Positions 57,003-64,000 of a DNA stretch of 64,000 bases are shown piece by piece. The translations under genes were made by a program, and so were the position numbers. Within the stretch, counting starts at the first letter, position 1. The number at the start of each line of letters is the position of its first letter. Under the pieces are notes generated by a model. That model did not search any database. It saw only the letters and a list, made by a program, of their open reading frames with translations, and was not told the DNA's origin. Source of the DNA: a virus; IMG/VR virus record IMGVR_UViG_3300034105_002437, positions 47,220 through 111,219 of that record. One strand, written 5' to 3'.

Positions 57003-57466
57003 TGTGGCGCAAAAAACAAATTCAAAGGAATGATATGGATATGGAATATGATGAAAACGAATTCAATGGTTACAATATCAACTATGATATGATTGTCAAG
57101 GCCAAAGATTGCCTTGCTGTGACACGGTTGCTTGCCGCTGATCTGATGCATAATCCATATATGACCGTTGGTGATTTCATGCGTGATTTAACTGATGAAG
57201 ACCTGATTACATTGACTGGTGTTGCTGATGATGAGGACAGTCCAAAATATGAAGATTTGATTTTGATTACACAAATGCTTTGCTCTGCTGAGGGGCTTGA
57301 GAATTCATTTGACCTTGAAGAAATCCAAAATCGAATGTCACAATTTATAATGTTGTTAACCTGTGAGCAATTGGCTCGCAAAGGTATGGTTAAAATCTAT
57401 CGTGAGAATATGTCCTTTGGTCCAGATATGGAGAACAAAATTGTGGTAGAGAAATTGGAAGATTAA
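57002..57466 (+). CDS. Acidic hypothetical protein
   Basis: 154 residues from ATG 57002 (TAATG), or from 57035 after AAAGGA. Long acidic helices; no motif. Directly followed by the next ATG. Confidence 0.55.
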   Translation: MWRKKQIQRNDMDMEYDENEFNGYNINYDMIVKAKDCLAVTRLLAADLMHNPYMTVGDFMRDLTDEDLITLTGVADDEDSPKYEDLILITQMLCSAEGLENSFDLEEIQNRMSQFIMLLTCEQLARKGMVKIYRENMSFGPDMENKIVVEKLED

Positions 57467-57676
57467 ATGCGGTACTATTCTTTTGCATATCCAATTGACG
57501 GTGGTGATTTTATTGAAACAAAATCAGAGGATGATATTCGCAAAGAGTATTGGCCACATTGGTATGGAAAAATGTGTGAGAAATATGGAAAAGAAATTGT
57601 GGATGCCAATTATTGTTTTGAAGATTGTTTGACAGATTGGATTGTTGTGCATTGGGCTTGGGAGGTTACTGAATGA
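57467..57676 (+). CDS. Conserved hypothetical protein
   Basis: 69 residues, rich in Tyr and Trp: MRYYSFAYPIDGGDFIETKS then YWPHWYGKMCEKYG. A pattern seen in other phages. ATGA coupling to the next gene. Confidence 0.6.
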   Translation: MRYYSFAYPIDGGDFIETKSEDDIRKEYWPHWYGKMCEKYGKEIVDANYCFEDCLTDWIVVHWAWEVTE

Positions 57677-57933
57677 ATGAACGATTGAAAGAATTGACAG
57701 TAAAGGCTGGTTTCCCTGATTGGTCTAATCATGCGATTGAATTTGAATTGGATCAGTTTGCTGGATTGATGACTGCCGAATTCATCGGCTTACTTGAATA
57801 TGAAATTGCTATGTTGGAGAAATATAAAACTACATCATGCAATGATTATGACCGCAGATGGCATGAAGGTAAGATTGTGCATTTTCGCAGAATGATTGAC
57901 AAGACTAAGGACCATTTTGGAGTTAAAGAATGA
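57673..57933 (+). CDS. MNERIKEL-family protein
   Basis: 86 residues: MNERLKELTVKAGF ... QFAGLMTAEFIGLLEYEIAM ... KDHFGVKE. Closest paralogue of 47481 in layout. Confidence 0.62.
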   Translation: MNERLKELTVKAGFPDWSNHAIEFELDQFAGLMTAEFIGLLEYEIAMLEKYKTTSCNDYDRRWHEGKIVHFRRMIDKTKDHFGVKE

Positions 57934-58187
57934 ACAATCTGGTATTTGATCTCATTAAGACAGCAACTTTAAACGCCCAGGCAAAAGATCCAGCCCATGC
58001 TGTACCAGAATATCAATACATATATAGCAAAGAACTTATAGACCTTGTGGTCAACGATTGCATTAGTGTTATAGAATGTTTGAGTCCTGGATACAGGGAC
58101 TATCGTGACCAAATTGAAGAAGCATTTCGTGTGGACTGTATAGAAGAAATAAAACAACGTTTTGGAGTAAAGGAATGTACCAATTAA
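57930..58187 (+). CDS. MNERIKEL-family relative
   Basis: 85 residues: LIDLVVNDCISVIECLS and IEEIKQRFGVKE match the family's middle and end, with a diverged start. ATGA coupling before, 13-base overlap after. Confidence 0.58.
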   Translation: MNNLVFDLIKTATLNAQAKDPAHAVPEYQYIYSKELIDLVVNDCISVIECLSPGYRDYRDQIEEAFRVDCIEEIKQRFGVKECTN

Positions 58188-58369
58188 TTTTATTGACTTT
58201 GATAGTTACTAATGGTAAGTTGGAAATGCATCAAAGCAAATTGGATACATTCTACACCGCAAAAGAATGTGAACAATTCAAAATTCTATTAGAGAACAAA
58301 ACTCTAATGAAGTTGAATGCCAATACAACCAATGCCATTATCACATTTGAATGCAGGAGAGAAATTTGA
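58175..58369 (+). CDS. Small hypothetical protein with hydrophobic start
   Basis: 64 residues. MYQLILLTLIVTNGKLEMHQ may be a short signal or strand; CEQF and ECRR carry Cys. AGT AAAGG site before ATG. Confidence 0.55.
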   Translation: MYQLILLTLIVTNGKLEMHQSKLDTFYTAKECEQFKILLENKTLMKLNANTTNAIITFECRREI

Positions 58370-58382
58370 TAGGTATCAACAA

Positions 58383-58535
58383 ATGAATGTATTCTTTGCT
58401 TTATTTTTTACAGTCTGGTCAGGTTGGAGGTTGGTCAATGTGGACTACCAAAAACATCCAACTTGGTATTACCTGTTGGACGGCCTGGTTTTCTCATTCA
58501 ATTTATCTGTAGTACTTTTATATCTATTTTCTTAG
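58383..58535 (+). CDS. 50-residue two-TM protein
   Basis: From ATG 58383. MNVFFALFFTVWSGWRLV and LVFSFNLSVVLLYLF are hydrophobic. It ends at the TAG that starts the second copy of the 20-bp element. Confidence 0.52.
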   Translation: MNVFFALFFTVWSGWRLVNVDYQKHPTWYYLLDGLVFSFNLSVVLLYLFS

Positions 58536-58552
58536 TGTTGTATTTGTGCAAC
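58533..58552 (+). repeat. Second copy of the 20-bp element
   Basis: TAGTGTTGTATTTGTGCAAC; 19 of 20 bases match 41524-41543, in the same place relative to a stop codon and a promoter. Confidence 0.6.
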
Positions 58553-58567
58553 CAATGCAAATAGTTG

Positions 58568-58595
58568 TTGCCATTTACCTTGGATCTGGTATAAT
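58568..58595 (+). promoter_or_regulatory. TTGCCA promoter of the rII operon
   Basis: TTGCCA (58568-58573), 16-bp spacer, TATAAT (58590-58595). The upstream box is not clear here. Confidence 0.75.
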
Positions 58596-58626
58596 AGAGT
58601 CTTACTTTGAATGAAAAAGGTTTGTA

Positions 58627-60774
58627 ATGATTTTGAATAACGCACCTCAGGCGGAAGCCGTGTTATCTAATGTAGGCGAAATCGGTGAATTCCGTATACG
58701 CAATTCTGCTAAGGCCTTCAACATCCTTAGCTCTGGCTTATACGCCAATAAAGTTAAGGCGATCATCCGTGAGCTATCGTGCAATGCGATTGATTCTCAC
58801 ACCGCCGCCGGCACCAAACAGCCGTTTGAGGTGCACCTTCCAACCACACTTGAACCGTGGTTTTCTATCCGTGATTTTGGCACAGGTTTGTCGCATGACC
58901 AAGTGACCAAGATTTACACCACATATTTCGAATCAACCAAAACCGAATCCAATGATTTCATTGGTGCTCTTGGTCTTGGTTCAAAATCTCCATTCTCCTA
59001 CACTGATAACTTCACCGTTACTGCTATTCAAAATGGCCGCAAAGGCATCTACACCGCATTTATCAATGATGTTGGTGTGCCATCTATTGCTCTGATGGGT
59101 GAAGATCAGGTAACAGAATCCAATGGCGTTGAGGTAAAATTCTCCGTCAATGACAGGTATGATTTTGGAAAATTTGCTAATGAAGCAGAAAGTGTGTATC
59201 GTTGGTTCCCTGTGTTGCCTACAATTACAGGTAACGTAATCACAATTGAACCACCATCATACGAAAGTAAAGACATTATTCCTGGTGTCCACGCCAATTA
59301 CGAAGCAAAGCGTTCAATTGCTTTGATGGGCAACATTGCATATCCGATTGATGTACCACAAAAAGAGCAAGAGTTTGAGGGATTGCATCACTTGTTGGGT
59401 TGTGGCCTTATCATGGAATTTGGCATTGGTAAACTGGACTTTCAGGCATCCCGTGAAGGTCTGTCATACATTCCTTTGACTATTGATTCCATTCGTAATA
59501 AGTTGAAAGAGGTTAACAGTGCATTGACCAAAGTCCTTGCTACTGAGGCTGATGCAATCACCTGCCAATGGAAAAAATCAATCTTTCTTTACAATAAGAA
59601 ACGCAAGCCATTGTGGGGTGCTGCAGTTATTGATTATGTGGCTGACACCAAATTTGAATTGTTTAATTTAAAGGATAGTTGGTCAACCAGCCATGACCTT
59701 TTGGCCAGAGAGAAGGATATGGCTGCAATGAATATCCAACTCAAAGGATTTGAATGTGTCCGACACCAGAAATCATTGCCCAATATCAAACCAAGATTTA
59801 GTGTTATTGGTGATGACGATAAACCTTCAAGTTTTTATCGTATTGATGTTTCTGATAATGTTGTATTCATTGTGAATGATGGTCCTGTTGGTGCATTTGA
59901 ACGTGCAAAGTACCATTACCGTAACAATGAACGCAATAAAAGCCGTCAAGATATTTTTGTCTTGAATAAAATTGACAAAACCAAGCGAATGAATCTACAA
60001 GCATTCTATGCAATGCTTCACAATCCACCACAAGAGCAGTGCAAACTGGTTTCGACATTAGATAAGAAACCTTCTGCTGCCCGTTCTGGCATGGGTAAGA
60101 ATGTGAACATTATGATGCTTGAACGCCGTGGTGGTTCCTCACGGTCAAGCAATTCTAATGATTGGGTATGGCGTGATGGCGGCAGTCTGGATAAATTCGA
60201 TGCAAACCACACATATTACTACATTCCTATGTCCGGCTTCAATGCACAATTCAAGACGCAACATGGTTGGAGTGTATCTCAGGTGAAGGACATTTTAACT
60301 GCTACAAAATTGGAAGAGTTTAAAAACACCGTATTTGGTGTCCGTAAAGGTGATATTGATGCTATCAAAGCTAAAAAGAATTGGGTGAATCTGGAGGACC
60401 ACATTGTTGCCACACTAACTGGTATGAATGTTAAAGTTGGTATGTTAACTGTGTACTCAAAGCTTGCCAAGAACAAAATTTTCGAGTATAATTCTGTTAA
60501 GATAATTCGTGGTGTGAATGCTAAGAGTCCTGCAAAAACTCTCCTAGATACTTTTGCTGGCCTGCCACAAACTGATACACACTGGTTGAATCGACTGATG
60601 GTAGCATTTCAAATACAGCACATTGTTCCTGTTGATGATTTGGTTACAAAGTATCAGAAGGTTTTGGCTGAGTTTAAAGAGCGTTATCCTCTGCTCGATA
60701 AACTTGATTATCACTCAAAAGAGGAAGATGTTTGTCATTATGTTAATCTCGTTGATTCTGTGAAAGGTATTTAA
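58627..60774 (+). CDS. rIIA-like GHKL ATPase
   Basis: 715 residues. GHKL ATP site: Glu49-x3-Asn53-x2-Asp56 (ELSCNAID), DFGTGL (83-88) and GLGSKSPF (116-123). Matches T4 rIIA in size and first domain. In T4 rIIA and rIIB are membrane-associated and needed to escape the lambda Rex exclusion; the molecular job is not settled. Followed one base later by rIIB. Confidence 0.9.
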   Translation: MILNNAPQAEAVLSNVGEIGEFRIRNSAKAFNILSSGLYANKVKAIIRELSCNAIDSHTAAGTKQPFEVHLPTTLEPWFSIRDFGTGLSHDQVTKIYTTYFESTKTESNDFIGALGLGSKSPFSYTDNFTVTAIQNGRKGIYTAFINDVGVPSIALMGEDQVTESNGVEVKFSVNDRYDFGKFANEAESVYRWFPVLPTITGNVITIEPPSYESKDIIPGVHANYEAKRSIALMGNIAYPIDVPQKEQEFEGLHHLLGCGLIMEFGIGKLDFQASREGLSYIPLTIDSIRNKLKEVNSALTKVLATEADAITCQWKKSIFLYNKKRKPLWGAAVIDYVADTKFELFNLKDSWSTSHDLLAREKDMAAMNIQLKGFECVRHQKSLPNIKPRFSVIGDDDKPSSFYRIDVSDNVVFIVNDGPVGAFERAKYHYRNNERNKSRQDIFVLNKIDKTKRMNLQAFYAMLHNPPQEQCKLVSTLDKKPSAARSGMGKNVNIMMLERRGGSSRSSNSNDWVWRDGGSLDKFDANHTYYYIPMSGFNAQFKTQHGWSVSQVKDILTATKLEEFKNTVFGVRKGDIDAIKAKKNWVNLEDHIVATLTGMNVKVGMLTVYSKLAKNKIFEYNSVKIIRGVNAKSPAKTLLDTFAGLPQTDTHWLNRLMVAFQIQHIVPVDDLVTKYQKVLAEFKERYPLLDKLDYHSKEEDVCHYVNLVDSVKGI

Positions 60775-60775
60775 A

Positions 60776-61525
60776 ATGTTCCCGTATTTAATTCAAGGTT
60801 CCAATGTCGTGGTTGTTATCAACAACAAGCCACACACCATTTCCAAAACCCATATCACCTACCAAAAGGTAGTTGATGCCATCAAGGCAGGTGATTGGAA
60901 TACTGTGCGTGACACTATTGATCCGAAAAAGGTTGTGCTCAACTATGGTGCAGGTAATATTGCAGTCCAAGGCGAGAAATTGTTTTGGAAAGATGAAGAA
61001 ATGCATGGTGCCATTGTTGCTCGCATGGTGCAAATGTTGCAAGATGGTTTCCCTGTGGACCCATTGGTTGCCTTCATGGAAAACATGATGAGTAACCCAT
61101 CATTCCGTGCTGTGAATGAATTGTATGGTTTCTTGGAAAAAAATAACCTGCCTATCACACCTGATGGCCATTTCTTGGCATACAAGCGAGTGCGTGAGAA
61201 TTACACCGATTGCCATACAGGCAAGATGGACAATTCTGTTGGTAAGGTTGTTGAGATGGAACGCAACAAGGTTGATGACAACCAAAACAACACCTGTTCT
61301 TCAGGTTTGCATTTCTGTAGTGAAAACTATTTGAGATCGTTTGGTGGTGACCGCACTGTGATTGTGAAAATCAATCCACGGGATGTGGTGTCCATTCCAA
61401 CTGACTACGACAATTCAAAAGGTCGTGCCTGTCGTTATGAAGTGATTGGTGAAGTTGGTGTTAATCCAGAAGATAATGTGGAATTCACCGCACCTGTGCA
61501 AGAAAACGCAAACTCTGCTGTTTGA
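60776..61525 (+). CDS. rIIB-like protein
   Basis: 249 residues. VVDAIKAGDWNTVRDTIDP, the LYGFLEKNNLPITPDGHFLAYKRV region (split by a short gap) and the CSSGLHFCSENYL end block match T4 rIIB. Always paired with rIIA. Partner and position make the call strong. Confidence 0.88.
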   Translation: MFPYLIQGSNVVVVINNKPHTISKTHITYQKVVDAIKAGDWNTVRDTIDPKKVVLNYGAGNIAVQGEKLFWKDEEMHGAIVARMVQMLQDGFPVDPLVAFMENMMSNPSFRAVNELYGFLEKNNLPITPDGHFLAYKRVRENYTDCHTGKMDNSVGKVVEMERNKVDDNQNNTCSSGLHFCSENYLRSFGGDRTVIVKINPRDVVSIPTDYDNSKGRACRYEVIGEVGVNPEDNVEFTAPVQENANSAV

Positions 61526-61526
61526 T

Positions 61527-61778
61527 ATGTCCAGTCCTGATGACAAACTGAAGCATTCAAAACGCCTGTTGAAGGATGAGAATGTTATTAAGAAGCAAAC
61601 CAGGATTGCCAAACAAAATGGCATGGATGTTAAAGAACCTCACAAGTTTGTTAAACACCATGCCATGGATTGTGGCAACCCCAAGTGCCCTTTGTGCAGT
61701 AGCCCAAGGAAATTATACAATGAGAAAACCATACAGGAAAAGTCCTTTGAACAAACAGGAAAGTGGAATGAAGAATGA
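61527..61778 (+). CDS. Small zinc-finger-like protein
   Basis: 83 residues from ATG 61527. DCGNPKCPLCSSPRKLY has three Cys plus HHAMD as a possible His ligand; TIQEKSFEQ follows. A small family common in phages. Immediately downstream of rIIB. Confidence 0.62.
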   Translation: MSSPDDKLKHSKRLLKDENVIKKQTRIAKQNGMDVKEPHKFVKHHAMDCGNPKCPLCSSPRKLYNEKTIQEKSFEQTGKWNEE

Positions 61779-61792
61779 TAACTATAGTGTTA

Positions 61793-61822
61793 CTTGCCAC
61801 GCAAGTGATTTTGGCGTATAAT
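61793..61822 (+). promoter_or_regulatory. TTGCCA promoter with a palindrome over the -35
   Basis: TTGCCA (61794-61799), 17-bp spacer, TATAAT (61817-61822). CTTGC-CAC-GCAAG (61793-61805) overlaps the -35 and could be an operator. Confidence 0.72.
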
Positions 61823-61852
61823 ATGGATTGGTTCTATTAATTGGAGTAAATG

Positions 61853-63022
61853 ATGAGTTTGAATCGTAACCAATCTGCCTTTGTTAAAGCTGCTGAAGAT
61901 ATTTTCGGTGTTGGTTCTATACTGACACGGGATGGTATTCAGCACGTTGTTGAAGAAGCAGATATTTCTTTTCCCTACTGGTTTGTAACTAAATCGGAAT
62001 ACCGAGTTGACCGTGGCCGTTACAAGTTGCCTAACATTGGCACAAAACTACCTCCTTCTAGGATTGCTAGTATACCTGCTGGTGCGGAACATGAGCATTA
62101 TGAAGTGGCCTTGGCTGCACAAGTCCTAGAATTCAAACAACCTAGAATGGTTGATGATTCTGATGTATCAATCCCTGTAAAATATCCAGATTATGTCCCT
62201 TTTGGTTTTTATAAAGACCTTAGCAATATTGTTAAGTCTGGTCAATTTTATCCTGTTTTCATCACTGGTCTATCAGGAAATGGTAAGACACTCATGGTTG
62301 AGCAGGTTTGTGCCACACTCCAACGTGAATGTATTCGTGTCAATATCTCAATCGAAACTGACGAATCGGATTTACTTGGTGGTCCTACTCTTGTTGATGG
62401 TAATGTGGTTAATCGTGATGGTCCTGTTATTACGGCCATGAAGCGTGGCGCCATTCTGTTGATTGATGAAGTTGATCGTGGTTCCAATAAGTTGATGTGT
62501 TTACAAGGCATCTTAGAAGGCAAACCATACTACAACAAGAAAAACGGCGAAATGGTTTATCCAAAGAATGGATTCTCCATCATTGCTACTGCAAACACCA
62601 AAGGTCGTGGTAGTGAAGAAGGTCGCTATCTGTCACAGATTCTTGATGATGCATTTCTTGAACGATTCCCCATTACAGTGGAACAGGAATATCCTGATGT
62701 TAAGACTGAAAAGAAAATTCTATCACCATTGATTGATGACCAGGATTTTGTTGAGAAGCTGACACAATGGGCTGATGTTGTTCGCCAATCATTCGACCAA
62801 GGCGCTACGGATGAAATCATTTCCACCCGCCGTTTGGTCCACATTGCTAGAGCATTCAAAATCTTTGGCAACCGCATGAAGGCCATCGAGCTGTGTGTAG
62901 CAAGGTTCGATACTGAAACCAAACTGGCGTTCTTGGACCTCTATTCCAAGGTGGATGCAAAGGTTGATGCACCTACACCAGCAGCCGTGAAGGCAACAAT
63001 CCTGGATGAGATTCCATTCTGA
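61853..63022 (+). CDS. CobS/MoxR-like AAA+ ATPase
   Basis: 389 residues from the second ATG (61853), six bases after GGAG. N-terminal domain to about 110, then Walker A GLSGNGKT (139-146), DLLGGPTLVDG, Walker B LLIDEVD (202-208), sensor-1 IIATANTKGRG and Arg finger FLERFP. MoxR-type ATPases remodel partners that carry vWA domains; the vWA/HExGH protein at 42470 is the likely partner. Confidence 0.85.
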   Translation: MSLNRNQSAFVKAAEDIFGVGSILTRDGIQHVVEEADISFPYWFVTKSEYRVDRGRYKLPNIGTKLPPSRIASIPAGAEHEHYEVALAAQVLEFKQPRMVDDSDVSIPVKYPDYVPFGFYKDLSNIVKSGQFYPVFITGLSGNGKTLMVEQVCATLQRECIRVNISIETDESDLLGGPTLVDGNVVNRDGPVITAMKRGAILLIDEVDRGSNKLMCLQGILEGKPYYNKKNGEMVYPKNGFSIIATANTKGRGSEEGRYLSQILDDAFLERFPITVEQEYPDVKTEKKILSPLIDDQDFVEKLTQWADVVRQSFDQGATDEIISTRRLVHIARAFKIFGNRMKAIELCVARFDTETKLAFLDLYSKVDAKVDAPTPAAVKATILDEIPF

Positions 63023-63045
63023 TGTAAAAAAACAACACTGGATGG

Positions 63046-63074
63046 TTGCCAACATGCCATCTATGTGTTATAAT
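63046..63074 (+). promoter_or_regulatory. TTGCCA promoter
   Basis: TTGCCA (63046-63051), 17-bp spacer, TATAAT (63069-63074). Confidence 0.75.
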
Positions 63075-63117
63075 CATTATGTTGGTACTTTAATCATGTT
63101 ATTTTGAAAGGACTTAA

Positions 63118-63513
63118 ATGTCAAACACTGTTCGCACCGGCAAACCAAATCGCCACGAAAAAATCACCGTTACTTTGCTATCTGGCAAACCGGTATCTCC
63201 CGATGAAATCAAATCCTGCTTCAAAGGCACGGATCAAGAATCGGTTCTCTATCGCCTATCCACAAACATTTACAATATCCGCAAAGATGGTGGTATTGTG
63301 AAGGTACACAAAGAAGGTCGTAGGGTTTCCGCATACCAATTGGTTAACTTTACCGAGTTTGATGCCAATGGCCGTTATGTTGGTAAAGTTAAGGCATCAA
63401 CGATTCCTACACCTCAAGTTCCTATCATTCCACCGCATGTGCCAACTGAACCTATTCCACAATATCCATATGCACCCATCGAGCCACAACCAGAACAATC
63501 AGTAGAAGCCTAA
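63118..63513 (+). CDS. Winged-helix-like protein with Pro-rich tail
   Basis: 131 residues. GKPVSPDEIKSCFKGTDQES followed by YNIRKDGGIVKVHKEGRRVS looks like a helix-turn-helix with a wing; the last 40 residues are Pro-rich. A DNA-binding early regulator is plausible. Own promoter. Confidence 0.55.
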   Translation: MSNTVRTGKPNRHEKITVTLLSGKPVSPDEIKSCFKGTDQESVLYRLSTNIYNIRKDGGIVKVHKEGRRVSAYQLVNFTEFDANGRYVGKVKASTIPTPQVPIIPPHVPTEPIPQYPYAPIEPQPEQSVEA

Positions 63514-63514
63514 T

Positions 63515-63751
63515 ATGTTTAATTTCAAATGGGCTAATCGAACGATTGATTGGCCAAAGTTCGCTGCTGTGGTAGCATTCACCATTTTCTTGGCATGTCT
63601 TAATGCCATTTTGGTGATGTTGTGTTGGAATTTGTTTCTTGTTCCTGCAATTACAGGTTTCAATGAAATTGATTTCATTCAAGCGCTTGGTATCACCGGT
63701 CTTTGTGGCATCCTGTTCAAAGATAACGGCTTTTCGGCATCATACAAATGA
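63515..63751 (+). CDS. Two-TM membrane protein
   Basis: 78 residues with hydrophobic segments about 17-45 and 55-68. Starts one base after the previous stop; ATGA overlap with the next. Confidence 0.6.
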   Translation: MFNFKWANRTIDWPKFAAVVAFTIFLACLNAILVMLCWNLFLVPAITGFNEIDFIQALGITGLCGILFKDNGFSASYK

Positions 63752-63969
63752 ATGACTGGGACAGAGATAATCTGAAATTTATTATGGAAACAGATGATGG
63801 CGCTTTTGATGTATGGCTTGACCAAGCCGATGACCGAGACATTGAATATGCATTGGAATTGATTCGTATGGCTCGGGCTGAATTGATGGTTCAAGAAATG
63901 GAAATTACTGACTCTGTTTCCAATTTTACAGAAGCAAATTTGTTAATTGAAAGGATTAAAAATGTTTAA
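63748..63969 (+). CDS. Acidic hypothetical protein
   Basis: 73 residues, MNDWDRDNLKFIMETDDGAF and DRDIEYALELIRMARAEL. No family recognised. Confidence 0.58.
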   Translation: MNDWDRDNLKFIMETDDGAFDVWLDQADDRDIEYALELIRMARAELMVQEMEITDSVSNFTEANLLIERIKNV

Positions 63970-64000
63970 TAAAAGTGTGAGGTACGGTATGTTTACTGTT
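63962..64000 (+). CDS. Start of a further gene, cut by the window end
   Basis: ATG 63962 after AAAGGA begins MFNKSVRYGMFTV and runs off the window. The overlap with the preceding gene fits local gene packing. Too short to classify. Confidence 0.4.
   Translation, partial: MFNKSVRYGMFTV

Noticed and set aside
61776-61844. 22-residue hydrophobic ORF overlapping the promoter before the CobS-like gene
   Set aside because: It covers the -35 and -10 boxes and is too short to judge; more likely chance.
1-64000. CRISPR arrays, rRNA genes, insertion sequences or integrase/attachment sites
   Set aside because: No regularly spaced repeats, transposase, integrase or rRNA sequence was seen. The repeated boxes at 48.9-55 kb are promoter parts with irregular spacing.

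Overview
The window is 64 kb of the genome of a large tailed phage of the T4 superfamily (myovirus type), near-contiguous and AT-rich. The evidence is a T4-type replication set (family-B DNA polymerase, UvsX recombinase, gp41-like helicase, gp61-like primase, RNase H, rIIA and rIIB), TATAAATA late promoters, class Ia ribonucleotide reductase, ThyX and a GroES-like co-chaperonin. A GH19 endolysin and an i-spanin/o-spanin pair, one of them a lipoprotein, point to a Gram-negative host. Capsid, tail and terminase genes are not in the window.

Layout. 1-3.8 kb: 22 recognisable tRNA genes plus two degenerate ones, long structured spacers, a YkuK-like protein and a co-chaperonin. 3.8-5.9 kb (minus strand): a probable late envelope operon with a DD-peptidase. 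6-13.7 kb: the core replication operon, ending in a DruA/DUF4338-like gene. 13.7-14.7 kb: a PD-(D/E)XK-like protein and a small partner. 14.7-20.6 kb: a seven-gene sugar cassette (glycosyltransferases, GNAT, DegT-type aminotransferase, methyltransferase). 20.6-28.8 kb: late genes, several starting with a short T4-like capsid-targeting peptide; one ends in a probable programmed -1 frameshift. 28.8-31.7 kb: lysis and envelope genes. 31.7-41.5 kb: primase, ThyX, 2OG oxygenase, MazG-like, NrdA, thioredoxin, NrdB, GIY-YIG, RNase H and others. 41.5-48 kb: a vWA/HExGH protein and many small genes. 48-50.2 kb: a GC-rich minus-strand island of singly transcribed small genes. 50.2-64 kb: small early-type genes with a shared promoter type, a DnaA-box cluster at 50.86-50.92 kb, an AAA+ ATPase, the rII pair and a CobS/MoxR-like AAA+ ATPase.

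How it fits together. Strong sigma70-like promoters, many with -35 TTGCCA and a conserved 15-20 bp box just upstream, drive the small early genes. TATAAATA-type promoters precede the head-associated genes and the minus-strand envelope operon. Nucleotide synthesis genes feed the T4-type replisome. The packaged-protein cassette includes a ligase-like protein and a nucleotidyltransferase-kinase fusion that may be delivered with the DNA.

The least explained parts are the -1 frameshift at 25.08 kb, the capsid-targeted enzymes, the promoter-box family, the DnaA boxes, the CobT-like/CobS-like pair and the structured RNAs among the tRNAs. All functional calls come from reading motifs by eye; no database search was run.
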